A stretch of 64,000 nt of DNA, taken from NCBI GenBank assembly GCA_025331565.1, contig JAFREQ010000042.1, positions 1,312,501-1,376,500 of the forward strand, read 5' to 3'. Position 1 is the stretch's first letter. Each line of letters begins with the position of its first letter. This stretch comes from Holacanthus passer (Eukaryota; Chordata; Actinopteri; Pomacanthidae). The notes below the pieces were generated by a model, which saw only the letters and a program-made list of their open reading frames with translations, was not told the DNA's origin and ran no database searches. Made by a program: the position numbers and the translations under genes. Below are positions 35,180 to 43,711 of this stretch, piece by piece.

Positions 35180-36028
35180 TCACTTTGTCTCCTGCAGCTT
35201 CTGGACCAGCTCATCCCTCTGGATCTGCTCCCTCTGGATCCCCTGATCCCTCTGGATCTGCTCCCTCTGGATCCCCTGATCCCTCTGGATCTGCTCCCTC
35301 TGGATCCCCTGATCCCTCTGGATCTGATCCCTCTGGATCCTCTGCTCCCTCTGGATCCTCTGATCCCTCTGGATCTGATCCCTCTGGATCCCCTGATCCC
35401 TCTGGATCTGATCCCTCTGGATCCTCTGATCCCTCTGGATCCTCTGCTCCCTCTGGATCCTCTGATCCTTCTGGATCTGCTCTCTCTGGATCCTCTGCTC
35501 CCTCTGGATCCTCTGATCCCTCTGGATCCCCTGTTCCCTCTGGATCCTCTGATCCTTCTGGATCTGCTCTCTCTGGATCCTCTGCTCCCTCTGGATCTGC
35601 TCTCTCTGGATCTGATCCTTCTGGATCCTCTGCTCCCTCTGGATCTGCTCTCTCTGGATCTGATCCTTCTGGATCCTCTGCTCCCTCTGGATCTGCTCCC
35701 TCTGGATCCTCTGCTCCCTCTGCCTCCTCAGCAGAGCCAGGATCTCCCTCCTCCGGTCGGCCATGGCCTCGTACCGCCTCCTCTCCTGCTCTCTCTGCCG
35801 GGCAGCGGGGACCCCGGGCGGCTCCGGAGCCGCGGCGGCCCCGCTGCGCTGCGGCCGGGACACCGGCAGCCTCTGGCGGATGTCAGCGGACACCAGGCGG
35901 GACTCGAGCGGCGGCAGCAGGGACAGAGAGCTCCAGAGCTGGCGGGCATGAGACACGTCCTCCGGGGAGGAGCCGCCGAACACGGTGAAGAGCTGCTCCG
36001 GGTCCCGCTGGTCCGGAGGTCCCGACAT
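35180..36028 (-). CDS. hoatz: HOATZ homologue (C11orf88, cilia and flagella associated) with expanded C-terminal repeat
   Basis: A single open frame of 282 codons. Residues 14-59 (TVFGGSSPEDVSHARQLW, SLLPPLESRLV, RQRLPVSRPQRS) align with human HOATZ (VFAGSSEQDANLAKQFW, MYPPSESQLV, SQRLPVARPRRS). Residues 93-108 (RREILALLRRQREQRI) match REEILQLLRKQREERI. HOATZ is known to be needed for motile cilia and sperm flagella. The human protein is 169 residues. Here residues about 103-272 are an array of IQREQ and IQREQR-like units, ending RDELVQKLQETK and a stop. I start at the Met of MSGPPDQ because the extension to 36100 has no homology. The human gene is multi-exonic and I see no further exon here, so a missed 3' exon or a retrocopy remains possible. 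Confidence 0.8.
   Translation of the reverse strand: MSGPPDQRDPEQLFTVFGGSSPEDVSHARQLWSSLSLLPPLESRLVSADIRQRLPVSRPQRSGAAAAPEPPGVPAARQREQERRRYEAMADRRREILALLRRQREQRIQREQIQREQRIQKDQIQREQIQREQRIQKDQIQREQIQREQRIQREQIQKDQRIQREQGIQRDQRIQREQRIQREQIQKDQRIQREQRIQRDQRIQRDQIQRDQGIQRDQIQRDQRIQREQRIQRDQIQRDQGIQREQIQRDQGIQREQIQRDQGIQREQIQRDELVQKLQETK
35213..35722 (-). repeat. 15/18-bp coding minisatellite in hoatz
   Basis: About thirty tandem units alternating 15 bp (CCCTCTGGATCTGAT type) and 18 bp (CCCTCTGGATCCTCTGAT type) on the + strand. Unit lengths are multiples of three, so the hoatz frame is kept, and long Pro-Ser-Gly and Pro-Leu-Asp frames appear on the + strand as by-products. Confidence 0.97.
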
Positions 36029-36120
36029 GGAGCCGCTGCAGGACGGAAAACCGACACAGAAGATTAAAACAGCACGAGTTCGACGAGCTGATCGAGTCAC
36101 GTGAGCTGGTGTGTACTACG

Positions 36121-36134
36121 GTCACCATGGAAAC
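36121..36134 (-). promoter_or_regulatory. RFX X-box upstream of hoatz
   Basis: GTCACCATGGAAAC fits every position of the X-box consensus GTHNYY-AT-RRNAAC bound by RFX factors, the master regulators of ciliary genes. It lies about 93-106 bp upstream of the hoatz ATG, the usual distance for ciliary targets. Its function is inferred. Confidence 0.75.
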
Positions 36135-36708
36135 AAGACAACTACGGCAAGTCAGCGGGAACAAGAGTCAAGCGTCGAAGCAGTTTAATATTAATAATAA
36201 ATAACTAATAAATAATACATTTACTGTTAAAATACTTAACAAGATGTTTCAGTAAGTAGCTTTTAGCACAATTGTGTATAAATCAATCAATTTTATAGTA
36301 AAAAAGACAAGCTAAATAAATGATTTAGGAATTTAGATTTTACGTATTTACAGGCTTTATAATTTACATAATATATTTTTTAGGGAATTTATGTCTCAAA
36401 CAACAAAATAACTCATTATTTCTATAATTGTGACTAAACTGTGGTTTATTCTTCATTAATCTTTTTTCATCTGGATGCTAATTGTTGTTAGCAGTTAGCA
36501 ATCACGAGCTGTTGTTTCCTGTTGTTTCTACTGACAAACATGTAAACAGGCAAATACAGAAGCTTTATCAGCAAAATGCAGTATCAAAGGTACCAAATTA
36601 AAAGTACAAATTATGACACTGAATGACTTCTTTTAGGATCATGTTATTGTAAATCCTTTTTATTATTATCACAGATGGATTGATTTTAATGTTGTTGGTA
36701 AGTGTAAT

Positions 36709-36731
36709 ACACACACACACACACACACACA
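36709..36731. repeat. (CA)n microsatellite
   Basis: About 11 CA units followed by ATATATAT. Confidence 0.95.
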
Positions 36732-36799
36732 TATATATCAAACTTAAAATTTGGAAAGCAACTAACAAATAACTGCAGCTGTTAAATAGCATAAATGCT

Positions 36800-36900
36800 A
36801 TGAAGCAAAAAGGGAAATACTCAAGTACCTGCTTGCAGTACTTTATTTACTCATCGGTCAAGCAGCCAAATATAATCATAGTATTAAAGTAAGTATTAAA
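36800..36900 (-). mobile_element. Weak MITE-like fragment
   Basis: AAATACTCAAGTACCTG and AGTACTTTATTTACTC phrases resemble part of the AAGTACATTTACTC family, but the match is short. Confidence 0.35.
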
Positions 36901-36971
36901 TAACAGTAAAACACTGTGCACAAGTCAAAGCTTTTATTTTGGAAGCAGCAATTAAACCTCCTCCTGCTGTG

Positions 36972-36976
36972 ATTGG
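36972..36976 (-). promoter_or_regulatory. Inverted CCAAT box, myh11 promoter
   Basis: ATTGG within TGATTGGCTG, about 50 bp upstream of the TATA-like element. An NF-Y type site fits this distance; a CACCCC stretch at 37003-37008 lies between the two. Confidence 0.5.
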
Positions 36977-37025
36977 CTGTGTGGTCTCTCTGGCTGCTGC
37001 TCCACCCCCAGGTGTCCCAGGCCTG

Positions 37026-37033
37026 TTTAAATA
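37026..37033 (+). promoter_or_regulatory. TATA-like element, myh11 promoter
   Basis: TTTAAATA within CCTGTTTAAATAGTGAGC. It would place transcription start near 37055-37060, just upstream of the inferred non-coding exon. Confidence 0.55.
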
Positions 37034-37056
37034 GTGAGCAGGAGGAAGGAGGGCAT

Positions 37057-37158
37057 CATCATCATCATCGTCATCACTACTTCATTTACCTGACATGATA
37101 GTCTCATTTCCCTGGAGTGGAGCCTCCATCCTGCACTGAGGACTGAAGCTGCTGCAAG
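37057..37158 (+). other. myh11: myh11 non-coding exon 1 (inferred)
   Basis: Runs from the expected start downstream of the TATA-like box to a strong donor, CTGCAAG|GTGAGT. Class II myosin genes begin with an untranslated exon and a long first intron, which fits. The 5' end is estimated. Confidence 0.55.
37095..37139 (+). other. Upstream ORF in myh11 leader
   Basis: ATG at 37095 opens a 14-codon frame (MIVSFPWSGASILH) closed by TGA inside the inferred exon 1. If transcription starts near 37057 this uORF lies in the leader. Confidence 0.4.
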
Positions 37159-37711
37159 GTGAGTCTCAACTTTCCTTCTTCTTCTTTCAGCTGAAATGAA
37201 ACAGCTTTGATACAGAGGACAGGAAGAAGATGTTAATACTGACGTGCAAGAAATTCCACCTGTTGAGTTAGTCACAAAGGATCTTAATATTATCTAGACA
37301 TGCAAAATAACTTAAGAAAGAAAAAGTAGGTTGTTAATAACTAAAAGTCATTTATGTCACTTTTTAAACCGAATCACATTAAAAGCAATATGCATTAATA
37401 TTTATTGACGAAGGGTAATAAATGTATATGAGATTTTTAATGAGAAAGTTTAATTGAAAGCCAACAACCTGCTGCGTTCTCCTGAATCTCTCAAAGTGCT
37501 GCCTGAAGGTTCAAAAGGTCAAGGATGGTGTTTTCATTATTTTTACATTCACTCAAATCATTGCATTTCTCAGTAAAAGTGTCAGAAATCTTTACATGTT
37601 GATTTGAGCTCACATACCTGCTCTGTTTGCCGACGGCCACACATGGATGCACCTTGTGACATGTCACCATTTTGGTGTAAACGGTAAGCTTGGCTGGACA
37701 CAGGAGCTGCA

Positions 37712-37721
37712 CCTTATAAGG
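37712..37721 (+). promoter_or_regulatory. Perfect CArG box (SRF site) in myh11 intron 1
   Basis: CCTTATAAGG matches the SRF consensus CC(A/T)6GG exactly. It sits about 550 bp into intron 1. Mammalian MYH11 is known to depend on promoter and first-intron CArG elements for smooth-muscle expression; the equivalence here is inferred. Confidence 0.65.
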
Positions 37722-38514
37722 TAGTATGTCTGCTAAGTCCCTAGCATCCCTCTTTGGGCTACCAAGCTACCAGGAGCAAAGGGTTAGCCAAACATGGGCA
37801 TTCCAGCATGGCAGCTCACTTGTTTGATTATAGGGGTTATCTGTGCGCTGCTTTTCATGTTTTATTGCCTGCTGTTCAATGGGAGGTCAAAGCTGCCTTG
37901 TGACCTGCGTGAAGAGACGGAGACGAGGATAAGTGAGTAAGTAGCTCGTTGCCGACAGAGGGAAATGTGTCGTTATCAGCAGTAATCTGTCGGGCAGATC
38001 ACTGAAGCCAAATGTAAATGATGTGTGTGATGCAAAGGCAGCAGTTTGAGCCAAAGAAGCAGGAAGAAAGAGGAAAATGTGTCTCTTCTACTGATGCTCG
38101 TTTGTCCTCATCAGTCCTCCGTGTGACACTAAATCTTAGATACTCTGAATGATGTTTTGTCCTTTGCTTGCTGTCTATACTTTTGCTCTTCAGATCTAAA
38201 ATTGTTCAATCAAAGTGTGATGACAGTTTTGGGGTCGTTTGCTCACTGCATGTTTCCAGCACTGTCAATCACATCTGACCAATCAGACCACACGCTTCAG
38301 ATGAAGTCGTTTTTGAAATAAAACTCTTGATCGATCATAACTAAAGATTTCTCCAAGCGCTGATCGTTGCTTATTTCAGCATAAATGTTTGATGTTACAG
38401 AGGAATACTTAAAGTTTGAAAGGTCAAAGATTTGCTTTAATAGTTGGTTTCTTCAGCACTTCAGACTTTGACCTTGTTAAGACGTTAATGAGGCAAATAT
38501 TTGGTTGAATTAAT

Positions 38515-38710
38515 TCAAAATTGACTTGACATTTTGAGAAATGCTCTTTTTTTGCTCGTTTTTTTTGCCTTGAGTTGGATGAGAAGATTGATACCACACC
38601 AATACTGCATCATGTTCATCTTCAGCCAATTAGCTTATAGCTTAGCATAAATACTGGAAACTGGGGGTAAAAGCTACCTGACTCTGTCCAAAGGTGAAGC
38701 TCAGTGTCAT
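38515..38710 (+). mobile_element. Dispersed teleost repeat copy
   Basis: Contains GATGAGAAGATTGATACCAC, TTAGCTTATAGCTTAGCATA, AATACTGGAAACTGGGGG and CTGACTCTGTCCAAAGGT phrases in the order of a very common fish interspersed element. Confidence 0.65.
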
Positions 38711-39052
38711 ATCCTGAACATGTATGTCTGTAATATGTATAGCAACAAGCACACGAACAGGAGTTGTGTTCATTTTCAGGCTTTAACATTTTGCAGCCTC
38801 ATTGATGGAAGACGCACTGTTTTATCTGTTGGCTCCACTGAACTTGGTGCGTTATACTTCATATTTTCAGCATTTGATTTCTGCCATGTCAACAGGCCAC
38901 AGGTCAAACCGAGGTCAGAGGTCAACCCGACTCCCACCAACCCACCAGAGTCTGACCCAGTCGCCAGTGACGATCCAGACGTCAGCTCGACCGCCTCTGA
39001 ACTGCCAGAGATCGAATCACCTGATTCAACCCCTAACGCTGACATTTCAAAC

Positions 39053-39217
39053 ATGGCTGACCCGGCCACCGACGACAGCAAGTTCCTCTTCTTGGAAAAT
39101 GACTTTCGCAACAGCGGGGTGGCGCAGGCTGACTGGGCGGCCAAGAAGATGGTGTGGGTGCCGTCAGAGAGGGAGGGCTTTGAGCAGGCCAGCGTAAAGG
39201 AGGAGAAGGGTGACCAG
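39053..39217 (+). CDS. myh11: myh11 coding exon 1
   Basis: Starts MADPATDDSKFLFLENDF at an ATG in good context (A at -3, G at +4) and continues VAQADWAAKKMVWVPSE, the conserved myosin N-terminus. The exon extends upstream to about 38896. The frame is open through that part but has no in-exon upstream ATG. Confidence 0.92.
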
Positions 39218-41649
39218 GTAACGTACACCTTGATGATGTCATCACTATCAGGTGATGCTGCCGCGTCTCTGTTGTCAGTTAAAATGATTCAACAGACGTT
39301 TTGTGTAAATGTGTAAGATTGAAGAAAAAAATCAACTAATGGTAACAACAATTTAAAAAAGTCATGGTTTCAAAGATGTTGATGTAAAAAGGCATCCAAA
39401 ATAAAATCACATTCAGAACTATGCTTCAAAAATGTCATTTTATTTGCGGTGGAGTTTGAATTTTTGTGTTATTTTTATCTCAAAGTTAGTTACTTTGAGT
39501 CATATGATCCAATAGTTGCTTGATCAATACATATTAAGTTTGTAAGTGAGGTTATGGGAAACGACACAGAGGTACAAACCTGTATTACAGAGTGTGTTTG
39601 TGGCTGCAGGTGCTGGTCGAGCTCTCCAACGGTCAGAAGACGACGGTGAACAAAGACGACATCCAGAAGATGAACCCGCCCAAGTTCAGCAAGGTGGAGG
39701 ACATGGCCGCCCTCACCTTCCTCAACGAGGCCTCCGTCCTCCACAACCTGCGAGAGAGATACTTCTCCAGCCTGATCTATGTGAGGAACACACACACACA
39801 CACACAATTCAATGATCCTGCAGAAGTTATGTCCATCATTGTTTTCCTGAAAATCGTAAAAAGTGCAGCTCATATTCGTGAAACTTTTCAAAACACAAAA
39901 TGGCCTCAAACAAAAAGGTTGTAGGTGTTTGAAGGTCTGAGCAGAAGAAATGGAAAACAGAACTAACATATATTAAAATGAAGTACATTTACTAAAGATT
40001 TAAGCGTCATTAGAAAAAGTAAATTAGAAAAGTGTTTTTAAACTCAGTTATAAGAAAAATTAAAGACCGTACTTGGATTCATTCTTAATAATAATAATAA
40101 TAGATATTTCATTTTAAAAAGCACTTTGATCGTTGAGTTCTGTCCTCTGAGAGTCTGCAAACCAAAGGCTCTGGATACTTCAAACGTAAGATGATGTTGG
40201 TTTAATGAAAATCAAACTGACGTTGTGTGATGAACGAAGAACAAGGTGCATAAATCATGACTTAGAATAACTTCTACATGAAAAGCTCAACACAAGCAGA
40301 AGTTTGCAGTAAAGCAAAGCCGGCTGAGCCGAGGTCGGCAGGTGACCGGAGGAAACACGCCGCTTCTTATTTCTCCTTATAAACCTTCAGACTCCACATT
40401 CAGGTGGGAACGTCCTCGTTTAAGGTCTGTGTGCAGACGGATGTGCTGGAAGGATCAACAGCTTAAGATTTTATTTTTTCAGTCAGTCTGACAAAGTCTA
40501 ATAAGGTCCGGGATGTAAAATTAAAACCTGAGCTGATGCATCTAATACAGACTTCCATGAAGATCAGTGGAAGAGCTCCAGTCCCTCCGGTCCATATATG
40601 AGCAGACAGTATCTGAGCGGCTGAAAAAAATCTCACACGCTCAACTGTGAATCTGAGCTGTTACCCTCAATGTAAAACTTCATATGTTAAACTAATGTTT
40701 AAAATTATTTATACGAACCTAAATGTGAAAATATAACAAGCCGTAAGCACCAATCAGATTTCAAGCAATAATGTGATGTTTTATAGAAGTAGCCAGAAAA
40801 TAGTGAAACTTTCTCAATCAAATCTAAGGTGATGTTTTAAAATAGATTTTTTTAACAGAAAGGGATGTTCAGTTTATTCTCACATGATGATCTTAGAGCC
40901 CCGAGAGCCGAATTTCAAACTAGCAATGCAATTTCTCACTGAGCGTTTTTTTTCCACTGATGTTTCTGAAAGTTTACTTTCTTTATTCTAAGCAGCAGTG
41001 TTTCACCAACACATGATAAATCTCTGCTGTCTGAAAGTTCAAACTAACTAAAAACTCTCTGCTGTTATCACACACATGCAGAAAACACAAACTGTCAATG
41101 GCTCCTTTCACACTTTGGTTCACCAGCAAATACACAGAAGAGCATTTTAACTTAATTGTAGATACTTTGCAAACGACTGGCTAGATTAGAAGTTTAGTCC
41201 TGCTTCATATCACATAAGCATATTGTATTGTTAAAAGTAGTGAGTATGAAATAAATCTCAGAGTAAAAAGTACAATATTTCCATCTGAAATTCAGTGAAG
41301 CAGAAGAATGGAAATAATACTAATAAGTACAAATGTACAATTGTTCAGAGTAAATGTACTTAGTTACTTTCCACTCCTGAACAGAGCAGAGTGTATTTAA
41401 CAACCCGGACAGGAAGATCGCTGTAAACTGCTCTGACGTCACGATGTCAGGTGAGTTTCAGTTTCCTCTCTCTGCCCCTGCAGACGTACTCAGGTCTGTT
41501 CTGCGTCGTGGTGAATCCCTACAAGATGCTGCCCATCTACTCCGAGAAGATCATCGAGATGTACAAGGGCAAGAAACGTCACGAGGTGCCGCCGCACATC
41601 TACTCCATCACAGACAACGCCTACAGGAACATGATGCAAGGTGACTGTC

Positions 41650-41709
<60 letters not shown>

Positions 41710-42054
41710 AGTATTATATAGTGTCATTATAAATTGCTGGAGCTTTAAAGGAAGACATTTTACATATAATACTGAAGATATTTAGCTTATAATTAGTTTG
41801 CATTTTTATTCTTCTTCATCTTATTCTTTTGACGGCATGTTTTCTCTTGTGAACTATATATTTATCTTCTCTTCTCTTATCTTTATCTTAATATGTTCTA
41901 CTACTCCTACTTCGACTAAAACTACTGATACTTCAAGTTCAGTTCATTTTGTTCCAAAACAAAATGTGTCAAAGTCCAGTGTGTTTCATATGAAGACCAG
42001 TGGTAAATTAGTTCCTCTAAAATATCTTCATTCTCTCCCAGTTCTTAATGACAC

Positions 42055-42094
<40 letters not shown>

Positions 42095-42571
42095 GATCAA
42101 ATGAAAGTTACTAAATAAAAGTTGGACGGTGGTGAGCAGCCTGACTGAAGCCTCAGAGCGTGCCGTCTCGTCTCCGGATGGTCCACCAGTGACCTCAGAC
42201 CAACTCGGTTCTTTCCATTCAGCTCCAGAATGGCCATACATGGAGCAGGGAGACAAGATTACAGCGACGGAGCCCCGCATCCACCCGCTATTTTTAGATG
42301 ATATGAGCGATGGAGGCTAATCTCCCTCTGAACGAGATCTCAGAGCCGTTCGCTCTCGTGTCCGAGCGAAGCGCCGCCGCCTCAGAGTTCATGTTTGGTG
42401 TGTTCGGCTTGGCTTCAACCAATGAGTTCAGCTCAGTCAACATCTCACATTATTTCCCCCTGTTAACGTCCCCCTCTCCCTCTCTGTCTCCACAGACCGT
42501 GAGGATCAGTCGATTCTCTGCACGTGAGTCAAAACATACAACACTTAACCTTTTCCATCACACTGGACCAT

Positions 42572-42625
<54 letters not shown>

Positions 42626-43678
42626 CCTGGAGACTATTCTTACCCATAAACCAGGTGTTAACCCTGAATGATGATGATATACACTGTGGGAACTTGTGTG
42701 TTTTATCTTGTTAACAATGAAAATCATCAACAATTAATCTGATGACAACATCTATGACAAGTTGGACCTGCTGAATGTTTTTGGCATTTTCAATTATCAG
42801 AGTTATTATTCTGTCTGTCAACTAGTGGATTAAACAATTAGTTGTTTCAGCCCTGCTTAATTTTGTCTCAAAATATCAGCTTCAATTGAAAAAAAATAGG
42901 TGCTTTCAAAAAAGAAATCCAGATTAATTAACAAGTAATTCCTGGTCTCGTCTCCATTTGAACTCAACCTCATCTGCCGTCTATTATCATCTCTCTCTCC
43001 TCACCTCTGCTCTCTCGCCCAGAGGTGAGTCTGGAGCCGGGAAGACAGAAAACACCAAGAAGGTGATTCAGTACCTGGCTGTCGTCGCCTCGTCGCACAA
43101 GGGCAAGAAGGACGCAAACCCAGTGAGTGGAGATGATAATGATGAAGTGTTTGCTTAGAACAGTTTTTACAATTCAATCAACTCCTTTTAGTTCAGTTGT
43201 TTAGTCACGAATGATTGTTCTGCTGTACAGGACTCAGTGGCTGCAGCTGTGGTCAAGGTGAGAACACATGATTGTTGTCTTTGCTTCTGCTGCTGGAGCT
43301 TCTGATTCTTCTGTGACTGAAGATTCAAAAATGATGAAAGAGCAGCAACATGAGTAAAACACGTGCCGTTAATGGAGAGTCACTGTTCATATCTTCGTGC
43401 CAGGTCTTCATATCTTCTCCACAAATCCTCCGTAAAGCTGATTCAAACTTGCAGCTGCTGTTCACTCAGCTGCACATAATCCAGCGAGGAACTATCTGTG
43501 GTTTGTTTAGTCGAGGTTTATTGATGCTTGACCTCTGGCCCTGCTGCTCTGCTGCGCTTCGAGCCGTCATGCAGGGAGCCAATTTTGGGAAAACGCTAAA
43601 TGTGGCACATTCTAACCAGAAAAGACAGAAGAGTTGAGGATTCATTGAGTTTCTGACCAGTTTGTCCTGTTTGTTCCT

Positions 43679-43711
<33 letters not shown>

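Larger units (their letters stand above)
36135..36960. other. AT-rich intergenic stretch between hoatz and myh11
   Basis: A head-to-head spacer with no gene. It contains a (CA)n run at 36709-36731 followed by ATATAT, and a weak MITE-like fragment near 36800-36900 (AAATACTCAAGTACCTGC, GCAGTACTTTATTTACTC). Confidence 0.6.
37159..38895 (+). other. myh11: myh11 intron 1
   Basis: No gene. It contains a perfect CArG box, and a dispersed-repeat copy (38515-38710) close to the next exon. The acceptor before the coding exon is probably TGTCAACAG at 38895, with a weak pyrimidine tract. Confidence 0.55.

Noticed and set aside
35081..36067. Long + strand frames with PSGS and PLDL repeats opposite hoatz
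   Set aside because: They arise because the repeat units are multiples of three. Homology to HOATZ exists only on the - strand.
37669..37678. CCATTTTGG as a second CArG box
   Set aside because: It has only five A/T bases between CC and GG, where six are needed.
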